Shown here in pieces: positions 31,334-41,002 of a stretch of 45,397 bases of DNA. The DNA is taken from assembly GCA_023375785.1 (NCBI GenBank), contig SZWC01004756.1, positions 107,991-153,387 of the forward strand, read 5' to 3'. Positions within the stretch are counted from its first letter, which is position 1, and each line of letters begins with the position of its first letter. This DNA comes from Penium margaritaceum. Its lineage: Eukaryota > Streptophyta > Zygnematophyceae > Desmidiales > Peniaceae. The position numbers and the translations under genes were made by a program. The notes beneath the pieces are model-generated. The model ran no database searches. It was not told the origin of the DNA and saw nothing but the letters and a program-made list of their open reading frames with translations.

Positions 31334-32239
31334 TTGGCTCAAGTACACAAAGTGGAGGATGACATGAAGGAAGACATGCCACAAGAGATCAAATCTCTAT
31401 CGGCGGAGTTCTTGGAGGTATTCCAAGACCCACTGGCTGGGCTTCCACCAGAAGGACACATGGGCCACACGATTATGCTGCAACTGGAGGCAACTCCTCC
31501 GTTGAGACCCATGTATCACCTTAGTCCAGCGGAAAGGCAAGAGGTCAAATGCCAAATCAAAGATTACCTTGAAAAAGGGTGCATCAAGCCAAGCAGCTTG
31601 CCGTACGGTGCGTCGATCCTTTTTGTGAACAAAAAGCACGGTGGTTTACGCATGTACATGGATTACTAAGCGTTGAACAAGCTGACGGTGAAAAATTGAT
31701 TCTCCTTACCATGGATTGAGGACCTTTTTCACCAATTCCAAGGGGCAAAAGTGTTTTCTTCCTTGGATTTGTCCCAGGGTACCATCAAACCGGCATCACG
31801 GAAGATGATGTTCCCAAAACTGCTCAAGGAACACTATCAATTCAGGGTGTTCTCTTTCGGGCTAACGAACGCCCCGGCAACCTTCCAAGGAGAAATGAAC
31901 CGAATGTTTGCCAAGCAACTCGGTCAGCTTGTCTTGGTTTACCTGGAAAACATCATGGTTTTCTCTAAATCAATGGAAGATCACATAGAACATCTGCGCG
32001 AAGTCCTCGCAATCCTTAGGGAACAGAATTTCTATGCAAAAGTGAGCAAGTGCAAGTTTGTACAAGATGAGCTTGAATATCTTGGACACATCGTTGGCAA
32101 GGACGGCATGAGTGTTGACCCACGAAAGGTCCAAATCGTTGCAGACTGGCCATGCCCAGACAATATTGGGAAAATTTGGTATCTCCTCGGCTCTGTAAAC
32201 TACTTTCGACGGTTTATGAAAGGGTATTTGACCTGGTAG
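31334..32239 (+). pseudogene. G1 reverse transcriptase (gypsy type)
   Basis: It begins LSAEFLEVFQDPLAGLPPE, then LRPMYHLSPAERQEVKCQI and GCIKPSSLPYGASILFVNKK. A TAA (31667-31669) and a TGA (31697-31699) replace the two Arg of MDYRALN and KNRYPLP. Then comes FSSLDLSQG (first catalytic Asp), FRVFSFGLTNAPATFQGEM, and the polymerase box YLENIMVFS, where the family has YLDDILVFS, so both Asp are changed (Glu, Asn). It ends LGSVNYFRRFMKGYLTW. The two stops and the altered box make it dead. Confidence 0.9.
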
Positions 32240-32790
32240 CACCACTAACCAGGCTCATGCAAAAAGACATACATTGAGAATGGACATCAGATTGCGAGAA
32301 CGCTTTTCTCAAAGTCAAAGAACTTCTATCCACAGCGCCTGTCCTAGCCCTTCCGGATCCATTGTAACCATGGGAGGTTCGATGTGATGCGTCGGTAGTA
32401 GGAATCGGAGTCGTCCTCACGCAGAACGGTCACCCAGTTGCGTATGAGAGCCGGAAGCTCATCCCCGCAGAAATGCAGTATACGATTGGGAATCAAGAGC
32501 TCCTTGCGGTAGTACACGCTTTCAACATGCGACGTTGCTATCTCGAGGGTGCTAAAGGGGGTGTGACGGTCGTGACCGACCATAATCCATTCGTGTTTTT
32601 TCAAACGCAACCAAACTTGTCAAGAGGACAAGCGCGTTGGACCGAATACATGAGCCGATTCTCGTTCACATAAGAATATTGGCCAGGATGTATCAATGTG
32701 GCCAATCCACTCAGCCGACAGCCTGTGGAAAATGAAATGACCACCAAGGTCGGTGGGTGTTTTATGGCCATTGCAACAGCAACAATACAA
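32240..32790 (+). pseudogene. G1 RNase H
   Basis: After a frame change it reads CDASVVGIGVVLTQNGHPVA (first catalytic Asp), AEMQYTIGNQELLAVVHAF (catalytic Glu), VTVVTDHNPFVFF (catalytic Asp), then the end of the domain RWTEYMSRFSF and NVANPLSRQP. The catalytic residues are kept. There are stops near 32230-32270, 32366 and 32671. The end matches the usual link to integrase in gypsy pol. Confidence 0.85.
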
Positions 32791-33994
32791 TCACTAGATC
32801 CCCCTGCACCTCTGCGTCAACCACCGCGAGAGATAATCCATTACAACGGTTCTTTAAACTGGATCCAGATGGGATACTATGTGGATTCTTGGTTTCAAGA
32901 CTCTCAAAATCTAGACAAGTACGGCTTGGTGGAGGCCGTAGGAATCTTCTGGCACTGAGAACAAGTTGTTGTGTTGAACTCGGGAGACCTTAGTGCAAAG
33001 ATTATCTTCGAGTTTTACGACCGGCCGGTTGCAGGTGATGTGGAACCTCGAAAGATCGGACAAGCACTCTCGAACCCGCATTGGTGGCCACAATGGAGTG
33101 TCGATGTCCGTAAGTATTGCATGAAATGGGACCCATGTCTTTGGAACAAGGCTAGTAACAAGAAGCCTGTTGGACTCCTCCAACAACTTCCCATTCCGGG
33201 GACTTCATGGGAGTACGTCAGCATGGACTTCATTACAGGTCTTCCGGACACGGCCCATGGCCACGACGCAATACTAGCGGTTGTGGATCTTTTGACAAAG
33301 ATGATACACTTTATTCCTACAACCACTGACATGAACACAGAGGAGACCGCTCATCTCTTCTTTGAGACGAGTGGGATTCTCTCCGATCAAGGGTGTCATA
33401 AAGTACTACGGCTTGCCGTTGCACATTCTCTCCGATCGAGATAAAAAAATTTCTAGTAACTTATGGTAAAAGATGCAAGAGTACTTTGGTAGGGAGTCAC
33501 AAATGTCAACAACATTTCACCCTCAAACTGATAGAAAAACAAAGCGCATGAACTACACTCTAGAACAAATGCTCCGTATGTATGTGGACCCTATCATGCA
33601 TGTCTGGGACAAACTCCTAGCACCAACAGAGTTTGCGATGAATAACTCAGTGAACGATTCTACAAAGTTCACACCTTTTGTGTTGAACAGTGGTCGGCAT
33701 CCAGTTGTATCATCTTCATTGGTGAAGAGCGGGAGTATGGGAGGACATGTTCCTTCTGATCAAGCCTTTGTCGAGTGTATGTTACAGGAGGCAAAGGGTC
33801 ACCTTCAAGCTGCTCGGCAACGACAAAAGGCATATGCCGACAAAAGTCACCGTGAGGTCTCGTTTGATATCGGTGACAAAGTGCTCCTTAGCACTAGGAA
33901 TCTTTGGCTGAAGTCACCAGGGGCACGAAAACTTCTACCAAAGTGGATTGGGTCATTTCCCATTGTTGTGCGCATCGGGCCAGTGGTATACTGA
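32791..33994 (+). pseudogene. G1 integrase
   Basis: The N-terminal zinc region is decayed (FYDRPVAGDVEPRKIGQ where the family has HD-x-x-x-AGH). Then come HWWPQWSVDVRKYCMKWDPC, the core start WEYVSMDFITGLP (first Asp), HILSDRD (second Asp, about 33421-33441, reached after a frameshift), and FHPQTDRKTKRMNYTLEQML. In that last block the family has TDGQTERVN, so the third catalytic residue Glu is Lys. The GPY/F module is present as KWIGSFPIVVRIGPVVY, with Pro changed to Ser. The TGA at 33992-33994 replaces the Arg of AYRLELP. Inactive. Confidence 0.88.
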
Positions 33995-34315
33995 TTGTTG
34001 CTTCCGCCGATTATGAAGATACATGATGTGTTTCATGTGAGTCTGTTGGCTCCATACACGACAGAGGGAACCATTCATCCACCCCCGACAGTCCTTGCTA
34101 CCGATGACCAATACGAGATTCTGTGCCTACTTCAGCACCGAGAGTGTACTCTCCGGTCGCAGGTTGTTAGGGAATACCTTGTTTGTTGGGCTTGGTGTGG
34201 ACCTGAACATAACTCATGGGAGCTCGAATCTCGGTTGCCCACAGTGTTGGTCAAAGAGTATTGGAGCGAGCTGGTAGCTTGCACTGATCGACGCGTGTCA
34301 AGGGGCACCACCTAA
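33995..34315 (+). pseudogene. G1 integrase C terminus with chromodomain
   Basis: This continues the integrase frame: PPIMKIHDVFHVSLLAPY, a spacer, then a chromodomain-like segment YEILCLLQHRE...VVREYLVCWAWCGPEHNSWE at about 34108-34245. The family core is YLVKW-x-G-x-x-x-x-x-x-TWE. The aromatic-cage and fold positions Tyr/Trp are largely kept, while Lys-Trp is Cys-Trp. It ends at TAA 34313-34315. Chromodomains of this kind steer integration to marked chromatin and place G1 among the chromoviruses. Confidence 0.85.
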
Positions 34316-34591
34316 ATGGGGACAAAGTGAACAACATTCCCGAAGGGCAGCATTCATGAACTGGAACCATAGGAGGTTGGGGACGCCTAACATGGTTGTC
34401 GCGTGGATGCTCCAGCCTAAAGGGGGGAGGTCGCTAGCCGTGCTGACTGACAAGCTGCTGCTTAGGTCCAAGTGCCAGGCACGCATTCATGTTTAGCTGA
34501 TGGTTGAAATTATTGATTTTCTTTCACAATGCTGATGACTCTTTAGCTGACAATCCTACTTGTTGTTCATGAACCGAGACGGTGCATTATA

Positions 34592-34603
34592 AGTGGGGAG
34601 GAA
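34592..34603 (+). other. Polypurine tract (G1)
   Basis: The sequence AGTGGGGAGGAA directly precedes the TGTAGC start of the 3' LTR. Confidence 0.88.
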
Positions 34604-35327
34604 TGTAGCAGGAGGGCCGGTTCAGCCCTCCCTCCTCGCTGAAGCGAGGGGTGGTTGCGCACCACCCTTTGCGTCAGTGAGGGCTCGCTGACGGCCAGCA
34701 CTTTCCTAGCCATCGGCCAGCTGGCTGCCGGCTGGCTCGATGGCTGACGACTGGCCAAGTGACCGGCCGGCCACCAGCTGGCCAACCGCCATCCGCCGAT
34801 CACCGCCTCAGCCCGATCAGCGGCTGAGGGGCCACAAGGGCCTCAAGGGTGAGGCCTCGTGGTCTCGTGCCCTCGCCCCTCCCTCCTCACCCTCCTTGCA
34901 AGCGAGTAAGCGAGAACAAGAAATAGGGTGAGCGAGGGTGAGAGCGAGGCCGAGGAAAGCACATGAGAGGAGTCGGCGCAAAATCGCCAATTGTGCCTCG
35001 CAGATGGCGATTTCCCGCCGACGCGTAAACAAACAAAACTCAAGTTCGTTTAGGATGAATTATGAGTTTTGAAACTGGAAAGCTTGTGCGAATGTACGAT
35101 TTCGAGGTAAAAACCCCCGGTTTGGGTCCCAAAACCAGGGGTAAGGTTAAAAACAGAAAACAGGCCTCCGGATACTCGTAACACTTGAGTCTCCCTGCTC
35201 TGGGTCGTTGATGACGATTGCCCCTCAGTCCTGCAAAGGGGGTGAACCCCTGATGCGGGTTGAGAATGCCATTCTGTGAACTTCAACGACGACTTTAGAG
35301 TAGGAGCTGGAGACTCGACTCATTACA
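34604..35327 (+). repeat. 3' LTR of G1
   Basis: This 724-bp LTR starts TGTAGCAGGAGGG and ends GACTCATTACA. It is homologous throughout to 26791-27508, including the GCCGGC-rich block and the CCCCCGGTTTGGGTCCC segment. Confidence 0.93.
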
Positions 35328-35332
35328 CTACT
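35328..35332 (+). other. Target-site duplication, right copy (G1)
   Basis: CTACT directly after the 3' LTR. Copia integrase sequence of E5 resumes here (ACACCACAGCAGAATGG). Confidence 0.92.
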
Positions 35333-35900
35333 CTTACAACACCACAGCAGAATGGTGTGTCTGAGCATTGGAACCGCACCTTCGAGGATGCAATCCGCAC
35401 TATACGGTATTTGTGTAGCCATCCTGTCCCTTTTCCTTTGAGGACTACTCCTACATGACGTGTCCGTGGAAGCACTTGCCATACCATGTCACGCTGTATG
35501 AGGTGTGATTGAGCAATCGCACCCATCTCTGCCTCTCTCGTGCTTGGGAGACCCTCGCTTGCATCTGGTACTCTAAGGACCAACAGAGATCCAAGGTCTC
35601 AACGTGGGATCGTATGTGTACCTTCCTCGGCATCTCCCAGTGGTCAAAGGCCTGGCTCTTTTGGGACCTTGCTCGCCATTGCATTGTCGAGTCTCGAGAT
35701 GCTCCCTTCTTCAAGCTCTCACATATCGTGACCTATCCAACATTCTGTCGTTGGCTGCCAACCATGTTCCTACATGTGTGGCTTCCAAATGGATGTGGGA
35801 GACTAGTTCTACGGATAGGTGTGTTTGGGCCTCCTCACACGCAGACTGGTCTCTGGCTAGTGACGACCGGGCCATCTTGGCTATGAGTTCAGTTGCCTCA
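35333..35900 (+). pseudogene. Copia integrase, 3' part (E5)
   Basis: It starts TPQQNGVSEHWNRTFEDAI with the catalytic Glu still present. It is followed by a frame change, then THLCLSRAWETLACIWYSKD and CTFLGISQWSKAW, matching E2 (CAFVGISPRSKTW). Stops occur at about 35457 and 35884. This is the downstream half of the integrase that starts at 25441-26790 and was split by G1. Confidence 0.82.
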
Positions 35901-36580
35901 TGAGTTCCCTCTAGCACACATGATCCCATACCACTCTCAACCCCTTCTGGGCCACCAAATTTCGTGCCATTGTTAATCCCCTCTGGCACACCGGATCTCG
36001 TGACAACATCAATCCACTCTAGCACACATGATTATACACGAGCATCAGTCGCATCTGGCACATCTGATTCCATACCAATGTCAGTCCCCTCTAGCACACT
36101 TGATCATTTGTCAATGTTAATCCCCTCTGGCACACATAATCTCATGTCAGCATCAGTTCCCAGGTTTTCAGGGCATACCTGATCTTGCACCAGTGATAGA
36201 ATCTCCAGTGACACCTGTCCTATGCATGCACCTTTTTCCCTTATGGTTGTGGCCCAACATCCTTCTCCACACCCTGAGATGAGCACCTTAGCATTAGGCT
36301 ACTCCCGTGATCCTAATGCGAGGTCATCTCCGACCATTGGCCTCTTGGACTCAACAAAGTGCTGACTCGGTGCCTAGATACCTGTCTTGTAGTAATTGGA
36401 GTTGTGAGCCTAGTACAAAGGCCCTTGGTCTAAGTGTCCATGCAGAGTACACTATGGTGCATCCAGAATGCCCTATCGACCACGAGTTGGTCTTCCGTGA
36501 GTTCTTGGTCGCTTGCAATGTCAAAGCTCATTTGGTCATGTTCATATTGAGTCCGGAGGCGTGTGCTTGGCCACCCTGAG
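35901..36580 (+). pseudogene. Copia pol linker with 12-residue repeats (E5)
   Basis: 36-bp units (about 35928-36171) encode the type LIPSGTPDLVTT, SVPSSTLDHLSM and so on, the same repeat as in E3. A region matching the conserved linker end (VHPECPIDHELVFREFLVA) follows to about 36520. The repeat units differ from those of E3, so the array has evolved separately. Confidence 0.75.
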
Positions 36581-37297
36581 TTCTCCATTAATAGCACCTG
36601 ATCCAGACAAGGTGGATGAGACACTCTTTGTTGACGATGCAAATCAGTTGCATGTTCCATATGAGGATGGGAAGAAAGCAATCCATGAGCACGATGTCTA
36701 AGAGCTTGTTGACCTCTCGCCTGGGCGGAATGCTATACAGGCTAAGTGGGTTTCTTGCAAGAAGGTGAAGCCTAAGGGCACACTGGATTGCTATAAGGAC
36801 CGCTTGAAGGCCAAGGGGTTCTCATAGGTTGAGGGTGTTGATTTCACTTACATGTTTGGATCCTTTGGCCACATGACGACCTCTTGTGTCCTGCTCATGG
36901 TTATTGTTCACCATGACTAGGAGCTACACCAGATGGATATGAACAATGTGTTCCTCCATGAAAGTGTAGAGGAGGATATCTACAAGTTCCAGCCCCCAGG
37001 CTTTAAGTTTAGTGACAAGGTCTGGCGGTTACGAAAGGCCTTGTACGGTCTGAAATGGCTACCTTGGTGCTAGAACCAAGAGATCACTGGCACATTGACA
37101 CATGTTAGGTCATTGTAGAGTAACGTTGACCCGTCCCTCTTACACAAATGTCTCGCTAAGAGCTTCAATGCCATCATGGTCAACGTGGATAACCTCGTGA
37201 TTGCATCCCCTTTGATAGAGGTCGTGAAGGAGGCCAAGGTATTCCTACAGATTGCCTACAAGACAAGGGTCTTGGTCTTGTAGCTGTTTTTCTCAAG
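36581..37297 (+). pseudogene. Copia reverse transcriptase (E5)
   Basis: It reads APDPDKVDETLF, then IQAKWVSCKKVKPKGTLDCY, then HHD followed by TAG 36918-36920 and ELHQMDMNNVFLHES. The TAG is at the same codon as in E2 (9297-9299). The polymerase box is NVDNLVIAS instead of YVDDLLIAS, so one catalytic Asp is Asn. Several further stops (for example 37070 and 37117) and frame changes. Dead. Confidence 0.85.
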
Positions 37298-38150
37298 ATG
37301 GAAATCGTACGTGATCGTCAGCGGCGGAAACTCTTGCTACATCAAGCACGCTACGCTCACATGGTAGGAAAGCGGTTTCCTCACCTCCTTGGTGTAGTTC
37401 CCACAACTTCCACCTCCATCACACTTGAAGGGTACAACACTCTAAAGGTGGATCATCTATCGCACCTAGGGGAGACAATGGACGTGACCCTGTACTTGTG
37501 CCTCATTGGCTCTCTTATGTACTTGGCCACTACCACACAACCGGACATCGCCTTCGCCGTCAAAATCCTCGCACAGTTCTTGTAGTGTCCTCGGGTGAGA
37601 GCCCTTCATAAGGTTGTACAAGTGGTGCGATATGTGGTTTTCACGCCGTATCTCAAACTTTGCTTTCGACGATAGTGTTCGGTGGTAGTCAACGCCTACA
37701 AAGTTAGTGACTGGGCGTGGGGCATGGATGGGCACAGTCAGACAGACTATGTTTTCCTACTAGGTGGTATCAATGTTTCATGGTGTATTGCATGTAGCTC
37801 ATCAGACGCTGAGTATGTTGCGTTGGGAGCTGGGGCTGCTGAGGCCGTGTGGCTATAGCGTCTGTTTTGTGAGTTGCGTCAGTCAATGCCTTGCGCCGTT
37901 CTACGTTGTGACAGCCAGAATTCTCTTGCCATTGTAAAGAACTCTGGTGTGTTTCATGCATGCACGAAGCACATTGTTGTTTAGCATCACTTTGTGCGTG
38001 ATCTTGTGGAGCAACATGTGATCTTTGTCATTTGGGTCGGCATAGACATGCAGCGGGCTGACTTCCTGACGAAGGCACTGCGAATAGAAACCTCATGGTG
38101 ACCATTCATTCTGTAGACTTCGCCCCTTGCCTAAGAGTGGCTCAGAGTGG
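37298..38150 (+). pseudogene. Copia RNase H (E5)
   Basis: The open stretch 37298-37585 (MEIVRDRQRRKLLLHQARYA to VKILAQFL) is followed by a TAG and then VVRYVV, CSVVVNAYKVSDWAWGMDG, YVFLLGGINVSW, SSSDAEYVALGAGAAEAVWL and LRCDSQNSLAI. About seven residues are missing after VSW, and the conserved Glu of SSSEAEY is Asp. TAG 37982-37984 replaces Glu before HHFVRDLVE, the same site as in E4. The C terminus shifts frame after ADFLTKAL. Non-functional. Confidence 0.85.
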
Positions 38151-38233
38151 GATGTGTGAGCATGGAATATTGAGCATCTTTTTGCGCACCTATGTCCTTT
38201 TTTCACGTACATGGACATGCGTACCATCGGGTC

Positions 38234-38242
38234 ATGGGAGAG
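38234..38242 (+). other. Polypurine tract (E5)
   Basis: ATGGGAGAG directly before the TGTTGTGATGTGAGTC start of the 3' LTR. Confidence 0.82.
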
Positions 38243-38881
38243 TGTTGTGATGTGAGTCGTCCTCGTCTTTTTGTACAGTTTACTATGACCACTCAACCAT
38301 GTCCATACTTGTGCAGATCCTTGATGCGGACCCAGCTGGAATCGAAGCACCAACGGGTGGTGGCTCCACCCACCAACAACTGTCAAATAGTTGCCATGAC
38401 TTCTCAGGTGCTTGCTCTAGTGCTCCGCCTGTTTTCTGCATTCACTCAAGTTTTCTCAATGGAATGGCTTTCAAGCCTGATTTGTGTGTTTTGCATCGTG
38501 TGTCCATCGATCAATGCCAGACCTGTGCTTGTGACTAGTCATAGCGCCCGCCTCAATGTTCTACATCTCTAGTTTCATACAATGTCGCATTTGGATGTCT
38601 ATACGCACAGTCATGGCCAAAACAGTGGTTTTGCACTGGTATTAGGACAAATTGACATCGTTGCGTGTCACCCGTTGTGCGCCGTGGTAGGCATTCATGT
38701 TGTGTGCTTGTTAGTTGTCATTCTTCTCTACATTACTAAGCTATTGGATGAGACTTTGCGCATCTCACTAGCCTAACCCTTGCTGTTTCTAGCACTTGCT
38801 TGCTTGCTAGTGTACCGGCTGACTGGACAATGTTGCCAATTCAGCAGTAGCAAGGCTAGGAAGCTTCTTAGGAGTGTCTTA
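38243..38881 (+). repeat. 3' LTR of E5
   Basis: This 639-bp LTR starts TGTTGTGATGTGAGTC and ends near GTGTCTTA. The hairpin GGCCAAAACAGTGGTTTTG lies near 38614-38632, and the terminal palindrome is slightly decayed (AGGAAGCTTCTT). Confidence 0.88.
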
Positions 38882-39764
38882 GAAGATGCCCATTATGTGA
38901 TTTTCCATCTCATAGGAGAAGCTTCAGCGTAGTTACCCACTAAATGTCCCATAGATGGTCTGATGGTAGAAGCATGTCAATCAAGACAAGGGGCACTACG
39001 GGTGTGATGGGTTAAAACCCAACCATTGACGATAAGAATAGGTGGGCTGGGCTTGGGCACTTGTTGAGAAGCATGAAGCAGTTTTACAGGTTCCACGATA
39101 CCACACATGTATGTATGTCTTTGTTCACCCTCGATGATGCTTTCATTGTCTTATGCTTTGTGACCGGGGACCTCCTTGCAACATGGGGCTAGCCCGGGTT
39201 TGACCCCCTGGATGAAATGCTACAAGGTTTTTTTATAGTACATTCATGGGGAAAATCCATGCTCAAGAACACATGTACATCGATTCCTTGTTGCAGGCAA
39301 GCTTGTCGCTCATTTGACCGTAGGGGAGCTAGTAGTGCCGCTCTCCCTGATTGTGTTGCATAGCACTTTTCCCTATTATGTTTTGTGCAAGCACGTCCAT
39401 GGCGCTTCAGTCATGGGTCTCCATGCTTTCATTTTTCTTGTGTCATAGCCTTTCCTTGCTTTGTTTGTGCTACTTGTTCACAGTTATTCTTTCAAATGAG
39501 GGAGGAAAAAAACTGATGTGGGGGTAGTAAAACAATTGAGCATTTTTCCAACGATAGGCTACAACATCACTCAAATGAGTATGGGTGGGTTTGATAGGGC
39601 AGCTAGTTGGCACTAACCCCAATCTGTGAGAACACTAACATGACACATCATGAATCAGCCACTGCCACAATGACTTGATTGCCAAGCACTCAGATGACAC
39701 CATGCTCCGGGAATCATCACTTCCCACGAACTCACCAAACTATGTGCTTGTATAAAAATGGTGA
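38882..39764. other. Unassigned sequence between E5 and the next LTR
   Basis: No open frame of note and no domain are seen. It includes AACCCGG-like and T-rich stretches and a purine block GAGGGAGGAAAAAAACTGATGTGGGGG near 39498-39525. It could be old host DNA or a heavily decayed element. Confidence 0.4.
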
Positions 39765-40320
39765 AATACATCAACTTCCTGGAACCTTCCTAACCGCTTG
39801 CCACTTAACCAGGAGTCAGTACTGAGTTCACAAGTCATGCACAAACCTGCAAGGGTCTGGGTAAGGACATGTAGAGAATGTCAAGAAGCTCAAAATGAAT
39901 ACAATTGGAGAAACAAATGACAACTGACAAGGACACAACATGAATACCTGCCGCGGTGCACGGCAAGTGACGCACGCGCAGTGTCAGTTTGTCCTAACAT
40001 CGGACCAAAACCACTCTTTTGGCCGTAACTCTGCGCACAGGTATCCAAACGCAACATCTTCTGAACCTACACATGCAAAATCTTGAGCCAAACGCTATGA
40101 CTGGTCACACGCACATGCTTGGCATCAATCAGTGGACAGAAAATGCAAAACATGCAAATCGGGCTGAGAAGCAGTCCACTAAGAAAACTCTAGCGATAGC
40201 AAAAAAACTAAAGAGCATCCAAGCAAGCACTGGGGACATCGTGGTAGCTGTATGGTTGCTATTGGTGGGTGGAGCCACCACCCGTCGATACTACGACGCC
40301 AGCTGAGTCCGCATCAGGAA
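39765..40320 (-). repeat. Copia LTR, 5'-truncated, minus strand
   Basis: On the minus strand it begins at GATTCCTGATGCGGACTCAG, which corresponds to about position 75 of the E5 LTR, and continues to GGAAGGTTCCAGG, matching the terminal palindrome region. The CCAAAAC hairpin is at about 40004-40024. The first 75 bases or so of the LTR are missing, and an unrelated 521-bp sequence (40324-40844) abuts this end. It may be the 3' LTR of N7 or an older solo copy. Confidence 0.7.
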
Positions 40321-40323
40321 TCA

Positions 40324-40844
40324 TGTTGTCGAGCTTCCTAGTACTGTTACTCCATACCACCAATGTGGGGTATACGGATAATCACCACTGTCGTTACTCG
40401 TGACAGGTGGAAGCCACAGAAACTAATACTACCTCTGGCTGACACAACCGTCACCACAAAAACGAGTGAAGGTAGCGAAGCATCGCTCGCAAAAACAGTA
40501 CAAGGTCTCCTCGTGACAGTGGTGTAATTCACTAAGTGCCCGAGTCTCAACCATGCAAGACATAAATCAAAAACCCATGTGCCAAATACCATACAAGAGG
40601 TTTGAAGCAACAGGGTCTCCTCATGACCTTGGAACATGTCTCTGGGGTCCGGGTCTCGACCACACCTGCTCGCATGCGTGGAGCATACATAACACATGGA
40701 GGCAATGGATCTCCACATCACACCGGTACAAGTAACCACGTGTGCAAGTCTCAACCAGCATAACCTTGACAAGAGCATAGTGCCATAACCAAAGTAACCA
40801 CAATGTCCTCATAACGGTGTCAGAACAAAGCCCACACATCAACA
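40324..40844 (-). repeat. Candidate LTR of a different family (LTR7)
   Basis: On the minus strand it starts TGTTGATGTGTGG directly after a purine tract (CCAAGGGGAG) and ends CTCGACAACA, so the termini form the short inverted repeat TGTTG/CAACA. Its interior is unlike the other LTRs. Three diverged units about 95-110 bp apart (near 40507, 40615 and 40708, each with TCTCC-TCATGAC and GTCTCAACCA-like strings) give it an internal repeat. No second copy is in the window, so the LTR identity is inferred. Confidence 0.55.
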
Positions 40845-40854
40845 CTCCCCTTGG
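40845..40854 (-). other. Putative polypurine tract (N7)
   Basis: On the minus strand CCAAGGGGAG directly precedes the TGTTG start of LTR7. Confidence 0.6.
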
Positions 40855-41002
40855 GCTATAAAGACTGATGACACAAGCAAAGCTGATGGTTGCTCCCAAC
40901 ACAATCCCTTAGGAGGGAGGATGGCTCTCCCATGGCCACATACCCCTGCAAAACAATAGCAAGGATGACGACGATGCTGGTTGGATGTGCTTGCACATAG
41001 CC

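Larger units (their letters stand above)
26791..35327 (+). mobile_element. Ty3/gypsy chromovirus G1, complete, nested in E5
   Basis: G1 is 8537 bp: LTRs 26791-27508 and 34604-35327, a PBS at 27510, leader, gag with acidic N-terminal and RG-rich C-terminal parts, then pol in the gypsy order PR-RT-RNase H-INT with a chromodomain at the integrase C terminus, and a polypurine tract. Perfect CTACT target duplications flank it. The LTRs are about as diverged from each other as those of E2. Pol has stops and frameshifts, and the RT and integrase active sites are changed, so it is inactive. It inserted into E5 after E5 had integrated. Confidence 0.95.
22697..38881 (+). mobile_element. Copia element E5, degenerate, interrupted by gypsy G1
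   Basis: E5 runs from a 5' LTR (22697-23339) with PBS to a 3' LTR (38243-38881). Without the nested gypsy (26791-35327) and the extra 5-bp target copy it would be about 7.64 kb. Domain order is leader, gag, PR, INT, RT, RNase H. Every domain carries stops, and the protease and RT active sites are changed, so it is an old, dead copy. Flanks do not form a clean target duplication (GACAT and GAAGA). Confidence 0.9.
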
